From the NCBI GenBank assembly GCA_022826515.1, contig JAJDUT010000022.1:1-64000 (forward strand): a DNA stretch of 64,000 nt, written 5' to 3'. Both the position numbers and the translations under genes were made by a program. The notes under the pieces are model-generated. The model was given only the letters and a program-made list of their open reading frames with translations. It was not told the origin of the DNA and made no database searches. This document shows positions 27,362-37,186 of this stretch, in pieces. The stretch is from Candidatus Latescibacterota bacterium. Lineage in GTDB: Bacteria; Latescibacterota; UBA2968; UBA8231. How positions within the stretch are numbered: the stretch's first letter is position 1; every line of letters begins with the position of its first letter.

Positions 27362-27403
27362 CCCTTCTCCGCGAGTGAACGCGTTGGCGGAGAAGGGCTT
27401 TTT
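27362..27403 (+). terminator. Rho-independent terminator after clpX
   Basis: An 11-bp perfect stem, CCCTTCTCCGC (27362-27372) with GCGGAGAAGGG (27387-27397), is followed by CTTTTTG. The 14-nt loop contains a smaller CGCG element. Confidence 0.93.
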
Positions 27404-27417
27404 GTGAGAAAAACGCA

Positions 27418-28701
27418 ATGCACGCTAGCCGTTATCCATCTCGGGTGTTATGGGAGCATCAGCCTGTGGCCACAGCACTTGCCGCGACCGGGGAAGTGGC
27501 TGTGCGGGGGCGGCTTCTCCACTTCGCCGCAGGTCGAGGGAGGATCGCAGACGAGAGCGGGGGGGGTAATTTTGTCGTCAAGACGCCAGTAGCAGGGATA
27601 AAATCCGGTGATATCGTCGAGTTATATGGGATTGCTGCAGAAGGGGTTATAGACGTTACTCAAATTCACTTATTAGTTCCTAGTCGAGCGGATTGGTGCC
27701 AAGGAGATTGGTCGCGATTCCGCGCCAACGGGCGGCGGGCGAATATGCGGGTGCGAGCCGCCGTGTTAGACGCTGTCCGCGACTTTTTCAGGGATGCGAA
27801 CTTTCTCGCCGTGGAGACGCCCACACTGGCCCGCGCCTCGGCGCAAGAGGAACACATTCAGCTATTCGCCACTGAGTACCAAGGCGACAAGGTGCAAAAG
27901 CAGCTTTACCTCGCCCCCTCGCCCGAACTGTACATGAAGCGATTGCTAGGGGTAGGTTTTGAGCGGATTTACCAGATCAGCCGCTCGTACCGCAACGGGG
28001 AGTTAGGGCCGCAACACAACCCCGAGTTTACCCTAGTCGAATGGTATCGGGCGTACGCCAGTTACGAAGAGATCATGGCCGATGTCGAGGATTTGGTGTT
28101 GCATGTGGCGAAAAGCGTCCTAGGGCAATCGAGCGTGGTCCGAGCAGGGCGCGAGATCGACTTGCAGCCGCCGTGGGAACGGCTCAGCGTCCGCGATGCT
28201 TTTGCCCGCTGGGCCGCTATCGATTTAGATGCCTGTGCAGACGCGGAATCGCTTTTTCTCCGCGCATGTGCTCTGGGCTATGGCAGCGCTAGACGAGAGG
28301 ATAGTTGGGAGGACTTATATCACAAAATTCTGCTGGAGAGAGTCGAGCCAGAATTGGCCAAACTAGGGGCTGTCCACCTTTTCGATTATCCTCGGCAATT
28401 GGCCGCATTGGCCAAATTAAAAGAAGGTGATTCAGCCGTAGCCGAGAGAACGGAAGCGTATTTGGGGGGAGTAGAGTTGTCAAACGGCTATACGGAGCTA
28501 AACGATCCAGCCCAACAGCGCGAGCGCTTTGCTCGGGGTGTGCAGGCGGGGGGCGCACCGGCTGACGAGGCGTTTCTCGCGGCTATGGAGCGGGGCATTC
28601 CGCCGGCTGGTGGCGTGGCCTTGGGGTTGGATCGGTTGGTTATGATCGTTGCCGGCGCGTCTTGCTTAGGCGAGGTGATCGCCTTTCCGCTGGGGCATTA
28701 G
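27418..28701 (+). CDS. epmA: EpmA/GenX-like class II LysRS paralogue with N-terminal extension
   Basis: This 427-aa protein has a C-terminal class II aminoacyl-tRNA synthetase core of the EpmA (PoxA/GenX) type. Motif 1 is around [15 protein letters not shown], motif 2 is [15 protein letters not shown] with [14 protein letters not shown], and motif 3 is [13 protein letters not shown]. EpmA attaches beta-lysine to elongation factor P. Typical EpmA is about 325 aa and lacks an anticodon-binding domain. Here the first 90 or so residues ([15 protein letters not shown] ... GDIVELYG) look like an OB-fold remnant. No efp or epmB is in the window. The 3' end overlaps convergent clpP by 4 bp. Confidence 0.82.
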   Translation: MHASRYPSRVLWEHQPVATALAATGEVAVRGRLLHFAAGRGRIADESGGGNFVVKTPVAGIKSGDIVELYGIAAEGVIDVTQIHLLVPSRADWCQGDWSRFRANGRRANMRVRAAVLDAVRDFFRDANFLAVETPTLARASAQEEHIQLFATEYQGDKVQKQLYLAPSPELYMKRLLGVGFERIYQISRSYRNGELGPQHNPEFTLVEWYRAYASYEEIMADVEDLVLHVAKSVLGQSSVVRAGREIDLQPPWERLSVRDAFARWAAIDLDACADAESLFLRACALGYGSARREDSWEDLYHKILLERVEPELAKLGAVHLFDYPRQLAALAKLKEGDSAVAERTEAYLGGVELSNGYTELNDPAQQRERFARGVQAGGAPADEAFLAAMERGIPPAGGVALGLDRLVMIVAGASCLGEVIAFPLGH

Positions 28702-29303
28702 TCGGCGAGGGCGGCTAGTTCTGTTTCGGACGCTAGCAGCCCGTCAATTAGGCCGAAGTCGATTGCCTCTGCGGGCGACAGAAAATAATCGCGTTCGGTG
28801 ACCAGCTCGATGCGCTCGAGCGGCTGGCCGGTATCTTGGACTAAGATCTGGTTGAGCCGGTCGCGCCATTCGACGATCTCGCGGGCGTGGATTTCGATGT
28901 CGGCTGCTTGGCCGCGGACGCCCCCCCAAGGTTGGTGCAGCATGAGCCTAGAATGGGCAAGGGCGTGGCGCTTGCCCTTGGTCCCGCCGGCAAGAAGGAT
29001 TGCGCTCATACTGTACGCTTGGCCGATGCACAGCGTTGCTACGTCGCAAGGGACGTACTTCATGGTATCGTAGATGGCCAAGCCGGCCGTGAGGCTGCCG
29101 CCGGGGCTGTTGATGTAGAGCGAGATGTCTTTCTTGGGGTCTTCTGAGGTCAGAAAGAGCAACTGGGCGATGACGAGGTTGGCTTCGTGGTCGTCGATCG
29201 GAGTGCTGATAAAGATGATCCGCTCCTTGAGGAGGCGGGAGAAAATGTCGTAGGCGCGCTCGCCGCGGCCGGTCTGTTCGATTACTACGGGTACGATGGC
29301 CAT
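28698..29303 (-). CDS. clpP: ATP-dependent Clp protease proteolytic subunit
   Basis: This 201-aa serine peptidase has the catalytic triad Ser98 (GQAYSMSA), His123 (LMLHQPWGG) and Asp172 (TERDYFL). It forms the tetradecameric degradation chamber that works with ClpX. The IINSPGG-type strand is present as YINSPGGS. It has its own promoter (29348-29376) and a short leader. The stop overlaps the convergent EpmA-like gene. Confidence 0.97.
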   Translation of the reverse strand: MAIVPVVIEQTGRGERAYDIFSRLLKERIIFISTPIDDHEANLVIAQLLFLTSEDPKKDISLYINSPGGSLTAGLAIYDTMKYVPCDVATLCIGQAYSMSAILLAGGTKGKRHALAHSRLMLHQPWGGVRGQAADIEIHAREIVEWRDRLNQILVQDTGQPLERIELVTERDYFLSPAEAIDFGLIDGLLASETELAALAD

Positions 29304-29347
29304 GTGCTATTCTATCGTTAGAAGAGAGTCTATTTGCTTATTAATGG

Positions 29348-29376
29348 ACTATAGGCGATGCCCAATATAGTGTCAA
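29348..29376 (-). promoter_or_regulatory. Promoter of clpP
   Basis: On the minus strand a perfect TTGACA (29371-29376) and TATAGT (29348-29353) are separated by 17 bp, about 45 bp before the clpP ATG. This is a strong sigma70-type match. Confidence 0.78.
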
Positions 29377-29396
29377 TGGGACATCGCTCAAGTTGG

Positions 29397-29425
29397 TTGA
29401 CTGCACTGGGTTAGCTCGGTAAATT
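29397..29425 (+). promoter_or_regulatory. Candidate promoter for coaE-gcvT-gcvP
   Basis: TTGACT (29397-29402) and TAAATT (29420-29425) are separated by 17 bp, about 110 bp upstream of coaE and divergent from the clpP promoter. The -10 lies within a 13-bp palindrome. Confidence 0.5.
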
Positions 29426-29430
29426 TTACC
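29418..29430. promoter_or_regulatory. 13-bp palindrome overlapping the coaE -10 (possible operator)
   Basis: GGTAAATTTTACC is a perfect inverted repeat with a single central base. It overlaps the proposed -10 hexamer of the coaE-gcv promoter, a position where a repressor would block initiation. No regulator is identified. Confidence 0.35.
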
Positions 29431-29535
29431 TGCTCGCAGCGCGTCGTTATTTGTCGAAAGTAAAGCCCTTAATAAATTGCAGGACATAATGTTACGATTT
29501 TTTGAATTCTATCGATTGGCCCTAGTTGGCCACAG

Positions 29536-30162
29536 GTGTGCGTGCTCGTAGGCATTACCGGCGGCATGGGGGCGGGCAAGTCCGCACTGGCGCAAATGCT
29601 TGCCGAGTTGGGCGCACTGCGGGTCGATGCCGACGAAGTGGCCCGCGAAGTGGCGGCAATCCCAGCGGTGATTGAGCATCTACAAGCAGCATTCGGCCGC
29701 GATCTTCTCGGCCCAGACGGGAGCTTGAATCGCCCTGAGTTAGGACGTCGTGCCCTGCGGTCGGATGAAACGAGCCAGCAGCTAGAGGCGATTATGCGGC
29801 CGCCACTATCAGCGGCCATAGAGCGCCGGCTGGCGCAGGCTGTAGAGAAAGCTGATGGGGGAGTCGTGGTATTTGACGCGCCGCTGATATACGAGTGGGG
29901 GAACGAGGGGAACTTTGACCGGGTCGTGGTGGTCGATGCTGAGGAGGAACGGTGCGTATCGCGGGTGCAACAGCGCAGTGGTTTGCCGGTATGCGAGATT
30001 AGGCAGCGGATGGCCCGCCAGATGGACCCGCAAAAAAAAAAGGCCCGCGCCGACTTTGTCATCGATAACAACAAGGACTTGACCGCGCTTGCCGTGCAAG
30101 CGGAAGCGCTGTGGGCCGAGTTGACCGACGCTGAGCAGGGAAGGGGATGTCATGACAAATGA
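29536..30162 (+). CDS. coaE: Dephospho-CoA kinase
   Basis: This 208-aa kinase catalyses the last step of coenzyme A synthesis. It has the P-loop GITGGMGAGKS near the N-terminus, RVDADEVAREV for the CoA-binding Asp, the VVFDAPLIYE strand and RMARQMDPQKKKARADFVIDN near the end. It starts at GTG 29536, which gives the usual MxVxGITGG start. It overlaps gcvT by 11 bp. Confidence 0.94.
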   Translation: MCVLVGITGGMGAGKSALAQMLAELGALRVDADEVAREVAAIPAVIEHLQAAFGRDLLGPDGSLNRPELGRRALRSDETSQQLEAIMRPPLSAAIERRLAQAVEKADGGVVVFDAPLIYEWGNEGNFDRVVVVDAEEERCVSRVQQRSGLPVCEIRQRMARQMDPQKKKARADFVIDNNKDLTALAVQAEALWAELTDAEQGRGCHDK

Positions 30163-31261
30163 GAGTTTGCAGCAGACCCCGCTCTATGAGGTCGCCGTTG
30201 CCGAAGGCGGGCGCATGGCACCTTTTGGCGGATGGGAAATGCCGGTCCAGTTCGAGGGTATCCGCAGCGAACACTGGACAGTGCGCCGAGCGGTTGGTCT
30301 GTTCGACATCTCGCACATGGGCCGAATCGCCGTTTCCGGAGAGCGTGGGTTGGCGTTCCTCGACAGCCTCTTGCCGGCGCGGCTTCGCGAATTGACCATC
30401 GGCCAGATGCTCTACGCGCCGCTGTGTAATGAACAAGGGGGATGCGTGGACGATCTGGTAGTGTACCGGCTCGCTCAGCAGGAGTACCTCTTGGTGGTCA
30501 ACGCGAGCCGGAAAACTGTTGACTGGCAGTGGATTACCTCGTGCGCAGCCGGATGGTCGGGTGTGCAGATCGAGGATTTGAGCGATGAGAAGGGCATGGT
30601 GGCGGTGCAGGGGCCGCAGGCCGCCGCCCTAGTCGAAGCACTCGCTGGGCCGGCTAGCGTAGCACTAGGCTACTATCGCTGTGCGGCGATGGAGATCGCT
30701 GGAATACGAACCTTACTCAGCCGCAATGGTTACACCGGCGAAGACGGATTTGAGATCATGTGTCCGGCCGACCAAGTCGCCACGCTGTGGGCCAAACTCC
30801 GCGCAGCCGGTGCCCAGCCTTGCGGGCTAGGCGCACGCGATACCTTGCGCCTCGAGATGGGGTTTTGCCTCTATGGCAGTGAATTGAACGAGCAGACGAC
30901 TCCCTTAGAGGCGGGTTTGTCTTGGACTTTGGACTTGAAAAAGGAGGCGAATTTTGTCGGAGCCGAGGCGCTGCGGGCGCAACGCACGGCCGGAGGTTAT
31001 CGCCGTTTGCGCGGCTTCCGCATGTTGGAGAGGGGCATTCCGCGGCCGGATTATCCGGTTTTCAACCAGCGCGGGGAGCAGGTGGGTACCGTGACCAGTG
31101 GGACGCATTCGCCGGTGCTTGGCGAGGGGATCGGGCTAGCCTATTTACAGAGCGGTGCGCAAAAAATAGGCACTCAAGTGTACGTTGACATGAAAGGTAA
31201 GCGGCAACCCGCTGAGGTGGCCAAGCTACCCTTTGTGCCTTCATCTATTAAAAAAGACTAA
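30152..31261 (+). CDS. gcvT: Aminomethyltransferase (glycine cleavage T protein)
   Basis: This 369-aa T-protein transfers the methylene of glycine to tetrahydrofolate, releasing ammonia. It has [15 protein letters not shown] at the start, the catalytic-type Asp segment FDISHMGRI, the folate-binding [13 protein letters not shown] stretch and [14 protein letters not shown]. Length is typical. It lies between coaE and gcvP in one transcript. Confidence 0.95.
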   Translation: MTNESLQQTPLYEVAVAEGGRMAPFGGWEMPVQFEGIRSEHWTVRRAVGLFDISHMGRIAVSGERGLAFLDSLLPARLRELTIGQMLYAPLCNEQGGCVDDLVVYRLAQQEYLLVVNASRKTVDWQWITSCAAGWSGVQIEDLSDEKGMVAVQGPQAAALVEALAGPASVALGYYRCAAMEIAGIRTLLSRNGYTGEDGFEIMCPADQVATLWAKLRAAGAQPCGLGARDTLRLEMGFCLYGSELNEQTTPLEAGLSWTLDLKKEANFVGAEALRAQRTAGGYRRLRGFRMLERGIPRPDYPVFNQRGEQVGTVTSGTHSPVLGEGIGLAYLQSGAQKIGTQVYVDMKGKRQPAEVAKLPFVPSSIKKD

Positions 31262-31301
31262 AATGTTGCAACCGCTGCCTTTAGGCAGTGAACGGAGGTG
31301 C

Positions 31302-34154
31302 ATGGGCGACGAATTTGGATCGAGCGATGCTTTTGTCCGCCGACACATCGGCCCTACGGACGCGGATATAACCACCATGCTCGCGGCGGTGGGAGCCGAC
31401 AGCTTGGACGACCTCATGGCCGAAGCCCTACCGGCGGCGATTCGGGTGCAAGGCTCGTTGGCGCTAGGAGAAGACATCAGCGAGTACGAACTGATGGGGC
31501 GATTGCGCGAATTGGCCAGCCAGAATCACATCTGCCGCAGTTTTATCGGTCTAGGCTACTCAGACTGCATAACCCCTCCGGTGATCCAGCGCAACATCTT
31601 GGAGAATCCAGGCTGGTACACCCAGTACACGCCCTATCAGTCCGAAATCGCCCAAGGACGGCTAGAGGCCCTGCTCAACTTCCAAACCATGGTCTGCGAC
31701 CTGACGGGTTTTGCCCTGGCCAATGCCTCCCTGTTGGACGAAGCCACGGCCGCAGCCGAAGCCATCGCCATGCTGCGGGCAGTGCAAAAGAAAAACACCA
31801 GCCAGCGCGTTTTTGTCTCGTCGGCCTGCCACCCGCAAACCATAGCGGTGGTCAAGGTCCGGGCCGAATCGCGGGGTTGGGAGGTTGTAGTAGGCGATCA
31901 CCGCGAATGCGATTTTGCGGCCGGGGCCTTTGCCGCCCTGCTCCAATACCCAGCCTCGGACGGTGCGCTCTACGACTACGCGGACTTCTGCGCTCAGGCT
32001 CACGCCCACCAGACACTAGTGTGCGTGGCGGTCGATTTGCTCGCCCTGTGTTTGCTGCGGCCCCCTGGGGAATTTGGAGCCGATGCGGCCATCGGGAGCG
32101 CGCAGCGCTTTGGTATGCCGATGGGATACGGCGGCCCGCACGCAGCCTTTTTGGCGACGCGACCCGAGTACCAGCGGCAGGTGCCTGGGCGCATCATTGG
32201 CGTCTCTGAAGACGTCCGCGGTCAGCCAGCCCTGCGCATGGCCTTGCAAACCCGCGAACAGCACATCAAACGAGAACGGGCGACGAGCAACATATGCACG
32301 GCCGAGGTTTTGCCGGCTGTAGTGGCAAGCATGTACGCGGTCTATCACGGGCCGGACGGGTTACAGCGTATAGCGCACAGAGTACACTGCCAAGCGCGGG
32401 CGCTTGCTCATGGGTTGGAGGAAGCTGGATACAGAGTCGTCCACGACCAGTACTTCGACACCCTACGCGTTGAAGTGGGGGCACAGGGAGACGAGCTGTT
32501 GGTACAGGCGCGGGCCGAGGGGATGAACTTCCGCGACCTGGGGGACGGGCACTGGGGCATTGCCCTCGACGAAACGACTCACAAGGACGATCTCCAAGCC
32601 ATCCTCACCTTACTGGGCGGTAAGCTGCCCGCCGCAGTCGATGAAGGGCCTGCTTGGGAGCCTGTCCACATCCGTCACTCGCGTTTCATGGAGCATCCCG
32701 TCTTTGCATCGCATCATTCCGAGACCGAAATGATGCGCTACATGCGCCGGCTCGAAGCCAAGGATCTGTCCTTGGTCCACGCGATGATCCCCCTCGGCTC
32801 GTGTACCATGAAGCTCAATGCAACCGCGGAAATGATGGCGATTACGTGGCCCGAATTTGCTGGGCTGCATCCGTTTGCGCCCGTAGAGCAAGCCCAAGGG
32901 TACACGGCAATTTTCGCCGAAATGGAGGACATGCTGCGCGAAATCACCGGCCTCAAGGGCGTTTCACTGCAACCCAATGCAGGTTCGCAGGGCGAATACG
33001 CCGGCCTACTCATCGTGCGCAAATACCACCAGACGCGCGGGGAGGCCCAGCGGAGCGTCTGCCTCATTCCGGCCTCGGCTCATGGGACGAATCCGGCCAG
33101 CGCGGTTATGGCCGGCTTAGACGTGGTCGTCGTCGCTTGTGACGACGAGGGCAATATCGACTTGGCGGACCTGCGGGCGAAAGCCGACGCACACCGCGAG
33201 CGGTTGGCCGCTCTGATGGTGACGTATCCATCGACCCACGGGGTATTTGAAGAGGCCATCGGCGAGATCTGCGCGATCGTCCACCAAGCGGGCGGTCAGG
33301 TCTATATGGACGGGGCCAATATGAATGCCTTGGTCGGGTTGTGCCGGCCCGGGGAAATCGGCATTGACGTGTGCCACTTGAACTTGCACAAGACCTTTTG
33401 CATCCCTCATGGTGGGGGCGGTCCGGGGATGGGTCCCATTGCCGTGGCCGATCACTTGGTGGAGTTTTTGCCCTCGCACCCTCTCGTCCACACCGGCGGG
33501 GCTGCATCCATTGGCCCCATTGCGGCCGCTCCGTGGGGCAGTGCCTCAATTCTGCTCATATCTTGGGCGTACTTGCGGCTGATGGGCGGCTCGGGCCTCA
33601 CCGAGGCGACGCAGGTGGCGATTCTCAGTGCCAATTATCTGAGCAGCCGCCTCGCCGATTCCTTTCCCGTGCTATACAGGGGGCACAACGGGCGCGTGGC
33701 CCACGAGTGCATTCTCGATTTGCGCTGGGCACGGGAACACAGTATTGGCGTAGAAGACGTGGCTAAACGCTTGATGGACTACGGGTTCCACGCGCCAACG
33801 GTATCCTTCCCGGTCGTCGGGACCCTGATGGTCGAACCTACCGAAAGCGAGTCCAAAGCCGAATTGGACCGATTTTGCGAGGCCATGATCGCCATTGGCG
33901 GCGAAATCCAGCAAATAGCTGCCGGGGAAATAGACCGCGCCAACAACCCTCTCGTCCACGCACCGCACCCCGTGGACGTCGTTCTGGCTACCGAGTGGGA
34001 TCGGCCTTATTCTAGAACCGTTGCCGCCCTGCCGGCCCCTTGGCTATTGGAGCGCAAGTTCTGGCCAGCCGTCGGGCGCCTGAACGACGCGCAGGGCGAT
34101 CGCAACCTGATCTGTTCCTGTCCGCCTGTCGAAACGTATTCACAAGAGGAGTGA
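31302..34154 (+). CDS. gcvP: Glycine dehydrogenase (decarboxylating), single-chain P protein
   Basis: This 950-aa PLP enzyme decarboxylates glycine and loads the aminomethyl group on GcvH. Both halves of the alpha2-type P protein are fused. The N-terminal half begins [15 protein letters not shown]. The C-terminal half has the PLP lysine in [19 protein letters not shown]. It ends with the ICSCPP motif. The ATG at 31302 has GGAGG close upstream (3 nt); earlier in-frame ATGs lack a ribosome-binding site and overlap gcvT. GcvH, the lipoylated carrier, is not encoded nearby. Confidence 0.95.
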   Translation: MGDEFGSSDAFVRRHIGPTDADITTMLAAVGADSLDDLMAEALPAAIRVQGSLALGEDISEYELMGRLRELASQNHICRSFIGLGYSDCITPPVIQRNILENPGWYTQYTPYQSEIAQGRLEALLNFQTMVCDLTGFALANASLLDEATAAAEAIAMLRAVQKKNTSQRVFVSSACHPQTIAVVKVRAESRGWEVVVGDHRECDFAAGAFAALLQYPASDGALYDYADFCAQAHAHQTLVCVAVDLLALCLLRPPGEFGADAAIGSAQRFGMPMGYGGPHAAFLATRPEYQRQVPGRIIGVSEDVRGQPALRMALQTREQHIKRERATSNICTAEVLPAVVASMYAVYHGPDGLQRIAHRVHCQARALAHGLEEAGYRVVHDQYFDTLRVEVGAQGDELLVQARAEGMNFRDLGDGHWGIALDETTHKDDLQAILTLLGGKLPAAVDEGPAWEPVHIRHSRFMEHPVFASHHSETEMMRYMRRLEAKDLSLVHAMIPLGSCTMKLNATAEMMAITWPEFAGLHPFAPVEQAQGYTAIFAEMEDMLREITGLKGVSLQPNAGSQGEYAGLLIVRKYHQTRGEAQRSVCLIPASAHGTNPASAVMAGLDVVVVACDDEGNIDLADLRAKADAHRERLAALMVTYPSTHGVFEEAIGEICAIVHQAGGQVYMDGANMNALVGLCRPGEIGIDVCHLNLHKTFCIPHGGGGPGMGPIAVADHLVEFLPSHPLVHTGGAASIGPIAAAPWGSASILLISWAYLRLMGGSGLTEATQVAILSANYLSSRLADSFPVLYRGHNGRVAHECILDLRWAREHSIGVEDVAKRLMDYGFHAPTVSFPVVGTLMVEPTESESKAELDRFCEAMIAIGGEIQQIAAGEIDRANNPLVHAPHPVDVVLATEWDRPYSRTVAALPAPWLLERKFWPAVGRLNDAQGDRNLICSCPPVETYSQEE

Positions 34155-34155
34155 A

Positions 34156-35154
34156 ATGAGCCAGAAGCGCGCCTTAATCACCGGCATTACCGGCCAAGAC
34201 GGTTCGTACTTGGCCGAATTGCTGCTGGAAAAGGGCTATGAGGTTTTCGGGTTGGTGCGCCGCAGTAGCACGGTCAATTTCGAGCGGATCGGCCATTTGC
34301 AGGACCAAATCGAGCTGATCTCCGGCGATCTGTTGGACCAGAAGTCATTGATTTCGGCGCTGCAGACCGCACGGCCGCAGGAAGTGTACAATCTAGGTGC
34401 TCAGTCCTTTATACCGGTCTCTTGGGAGCAACCCATGTTGACCGGCGAGATCACCGGCTTGGGCGTGACGCGGCTTTTGGAAGCCATCCGCGCCTGTGAC
34501 GAGAACATCCGCTTTTACCAAGCCAGCACCAGCGAGCTGTTCGGCAACGCACAGGAATCACCGCAGAACGAGCAAACGGCTTTCTATCCGCGTTCGCCCT
34601 ATGGGGTGTCCAAGCTGTACGCGCATTGGATCACCATCAACTACCGCGAAAGCTACGGTCTGTTCGCCTGCACGGGCATTCTCTTCAATCACGAGTCGCC
34701 GCGCCGCGGGCGCGAGTTCGTCACCCGCAAAATCACGCATGGCGTGGCCCGCATCAAATGCGGGCTGGATCAAGAGTTGCGCCTTGGCGACTTAAGTCCT
34801 CGCCGCGATTGGGGCTATGCCGGCGACTTTGTCCGCGCCATGTGGATGATGCTCCAACAGGACGAACCCGACGATTACGTCATCGCCACGGGCACCTCCC
34901 GCACCATCGGCGAATTCTGCGAGGTCGCCTTTGCCCACGCTGGCTTGGATTGGCGGCAATACGTGGTACTCGATGAGCGCTTTTTGCGCCCCGCCGAGGT
35001 ATATACCCTGTTGGGCGATGCGACGAAGGCGCGGGAAAAGTTAGGTTGGGAACCCGAGGTCGGCTTTGAGGAAATGGTGCAGCAGATGGTTGACTGGGAC
35101 TTGGAGCAGGTGGCCCATCAGTCGGCCTCAGTGCGCCCGGCACTGCGGCGATAG
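34156..35154 (+). CDS. gmd: GDP-mannose 4,6-dehydratase
   Basis: This 332-aa short-chain dehydrogenase/reductase-family enzyme makes GDP-4-keto-6-deoxymannose, the precursor of GDP-fucose, GDP-rhamnose and related sugars. It has the NAD(P) motif [10 protein letters not shown] (9-18), [12 protein letters not shown], the catalytic STSELFG segment, YGVSK (Tyr149/Lys153), and [17 protein letters not shown]. No sugar-nucleotide partner or glycosyltransferase is next to it. It starts one base after gcvP and its 3' end overlaps convergent trmJ by 37 bp. Confidence 0.94.
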   Translation: MSQKRALITGITGQDGSYLAELLLEKGYEVFGLVRRSSTVNFERIGHLQDQIELISGDLLDQKSLISALQTARPQEVYNLGAQSFIPVSWEQPMLTGEITGLGVTRLLEAIRACDENIRFYQASTSELFGNAQESPQNEQTAFYPRSPYGVSKLYAHWITINYRESYGLFACTGILFNHESPRRGREFVTRKITHGVARIKCGLDQELRLGDLSPRRDWGYAGDFVRAMWMMLQQDEPDDYVIATGTSRTIGEFCEVAFAHAGLDWRQYVVLDERFLRPAEVYTLLGDATKAREKLGWEPEVGFEEMVQQMVDWDLEQVAHQSASVRPALRR

Positions 35155-35870
35155 CGGCGGCTGAACTTGCGGATCTGGCCGCATATCGTCTGAATCGCCC
35201 GCACATCGCGAACCTCCAAATCGACCTTATTGAAGAAGCGGCGCAGCACGCGACCGAAGTGGTCTGGCTCGTTGTTGTACGGGGTAAACTCTATCTGGGC
35301 AAGGGCTTGCAGAATTTGCGCGAACATGCGCTCGCGCTCGCCAGCCGTAGCCATTTGCACGGGCGGATCCGGTGGTTTTTCGCCCACGGCCGCATACAGG
35401 CCGTAGGTGAACAGGAGGACGGCGTGGGAGAGGTTGAGGGAGGGATAGGCCACGGCCGTGGGGAATCGCAGCACTTGGTGGCAGAGCGCGAGTTCCTCGT
35501 GCCACAAGCCGTCCCTTTCGCGTCCGAATACGAGGGCAATGCGGCGATGATGTATTTGGGAGGCTAGTTGGGCAATCAGCGGGCGCGGCGCGGAATCAAC
35601 CGTACGGAAGCGTCCCTGCCGATGGGTGGTGCCGACGACGATGTGGCAATCGGCTACGGCCGCGGCGAGACTGGGAAAAACTTGGCTGCCGTCGAGAATG
35701 TCGCCCGCGCCGTGGGCAAAGGTACGCGCTTCTGGCGTATCCCACGCTCCGGGATTGACCAAGGCCAACTGGTTTATACCCGTGGTTTTGAGCACGCGGG
35801 CCGTAGCGCCGATATTGCCGGGCGTGGCCGGCTCGACGAGCACGACGCGGATGTTGTCGAGAGGATTCAT
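35118..35870 (-). CDS. trmJ: TrmJ-like tRNA/rRNA 2'-O-methyltransferase (SpoU class)
   Basis: This 250-aa SPOUT methyltransferase has the family motifs [16 protein letters not shown] (motif 1), [11 protein letters not shown] (motif 2) and [10 protein letters not shown] (motif 3), which form the knotted SAM site. The C-terminal extension matches TrmJ, which methylates position 32 of tRNA anticodon loops. It begins at ATG 35870, nearly touching the divergent M16 peptidase homologue gene. The 3' end overlaps gmd. Confidence 0.9.
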   Translation of the reverse strand: MNPLDNIRVVLVEPATPGNIGATARVLKTTGINQLALVNPGAWDTPEARTFAHGAGDILDGSQVFPSLAAAVADCHIVVGTTHRQGRFRTVDSAPRPLIAQLASQIHHRRIALVFGRERDGLWHEELALCHQVLRFPTAVAYPSLNLSHAVLLFTYGLYAAVGEKPPDPPVQMATAGERERMFAQILQALAQIEFTPYNNEPDHFGRVLRRFFNKVDLEVRDVRAIQTICGQIRKFSRRYRRSAGRTEAD

Positions 35871-35910
35871 GCGGCTTGCCAAACTAAACCAAGAAGGATA
35901 CTGCGCGCCA

Positions 35911-37182
35911 ATGCACACCGCAGGTGAACTCACCCTCGTCCAACTTGCGGACGGCGTCTATTTGCATCTGCACAGCATTGGGCTGTACAAGACGATCCGG
36001 GTGGATGTGTGTCTGAGCACGCCGCTGTGTGCACCGAGACATTCGCTCGTGGCTCTGAGCGGCCAACTGTTGTCACGGGGTACGCACAAGCTGCCCAATA
36101 TCCAGAGCCTCAACCGCTTCATCGACGACCTGTACGGGGCGCATTACTCGGTACAAGTCGATCGCTTGGGGGAGCATCAGTTCGTTCATTTATGCCTAGA
36201 AATTATCGACGAAAACTTCCTCGGGGAGAAAGGGATACTGGCACGCGGTCTGACTTTTCTCCGCGATGTCCTGCGCGATGGCAGCGGGTTCCGGCCCGAT
36301 TGTCTAGAGCGCGAAAAGCAACGCCTTGCGCGGCAAATCGCCGATGGCTTCAACGACAAACTGGGCTACGCACAAAGGCGGTGCAGCGAAGAGATGTGCC
36401 GGGGCGAACCTATGGGACTGTCGCCGCTGGGCAACCCTGCGGACTTTGCCGCCGTGCAGGCCGATGAACTGTGGGCTTTCTACCGCGAGCGGACGGCTGC
36501 TGATCGCTTAGATATTTTCGTAAGCGGCGATCTGCGCTTGGAGCAGATTCAGCCCTTGATGGAGTCTCTTTTTATTTGGGAGCGTTCATCGAGCCAACCC
36601 CAGCGCCAGCCGCCACGCCTGAGCATTGCGGGTTCGCGGCGCGAGATTTTTGAATGTCAAGAGGTGCGAGAGGCAAAAATGGTGCTGGGCTATCGCGCCC
36701 AAGTTGCTTATGGCACGGACGGCACCGACGACTATCCGGCTTTGGTTTTCCTGAACCTGATGCTCGGCGGCGACGGTCCGTCGCGGCTGTTCAAACACCT
36801 CCGCGAAGAAGAGGGTTTGTGCTACTACATTGCATCGCATATCGAGGCATTGAGCGGGCTACTCTTTGTGGCCGCGGGCATTGAAGCCGCTGCGTACTCC
36901 GAGGTTCGGGATAAGGTGGAACAGGAACTCCAGTCGCTGTGCGCCGGGGGCTTTGATTGCCGCGAAATCGAAGCGGCTCGTCACTTGTTGCGAGCGCGGC
37001 TGTTGGGACTAGCCGAAGACCGCGAGGGCTTTTTTCGCTATCAATTACGGGAGGGACTGATAGGAGGCAGCCAGTCCCCGGAAACGCTATGGCAGCGCAT
37101 CGAGCAAGTCGGTGTCGAGGACCTAACCCGGGTGGCCGGTGGCATTGTAGCGGACACGGCCTTTTTACTACACGGGACGTGA
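35911..37182 (+). CDS. M16 peptidase homologue lacking the zinc motif (YmfF/AlbE-like)
   Basis: This 423-aa protein has the two-domain M16 fold, including LNLMLGGDGPSRLFKHLREEEGLCYYI. Where active members carry HxxEH it reads SGQLLSRGTHKLPN, so it should be inactive. It is followed after 4 bp by an M16 protein with an intact motif. Such an inactive/active pair is known from YmfF-YmfH-type and PqqF-like heterodimers. The ATG at 35911 has AAGGA about 11 bases upstream. An in-frame ATG at 35869 would begin within the trmJ start codon itself. Confidence 0.85.
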   Translation: MHTAGELTLVQLADGVYLHLHSIGLYKTIRVDVCLSTPLCAPRHSLVALSGQLLSRGTHKLPNIQSLNRFIDDLYGAHYSVQVDRLGEHQFVHLCLEIIDENFLGEKGILARGLTFLRDVLRDGSGFRPDCLEREKQRLARQIADGFNDKLGYAQRRCSEEMCRGEPMGLSPLGNPADFAAVQADELWAFYRERTAADRLDIFVSGDLRLEQIQPLMESLFIWERSSSQPQRQPPRLSIAGSRREIFECQEVREAKMVLGYRAQVAYGTDGTDDYPALVFLNLMLGGDGPSRLFKHLREEEGLCYYIASHIEALSGLLFVAAGIEAAAYSEVRDKVEQELQSLCAGGFDCREIEAARHLLRARLLGLAEDREGFFRYQLREGLIGGSQSPETLWQRIEQVGVEDLTRVAGGIVADTAFLLHGT

Positions 37183-37186
37183 GAGC

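Noticed and set aside
31233..31301. Longer GcvP starting inside gcvT
   Set aside because: The extension has no ribosome-binding site and is not part of the P-protein family; GGAGG lies in front of the ATG at 31302.
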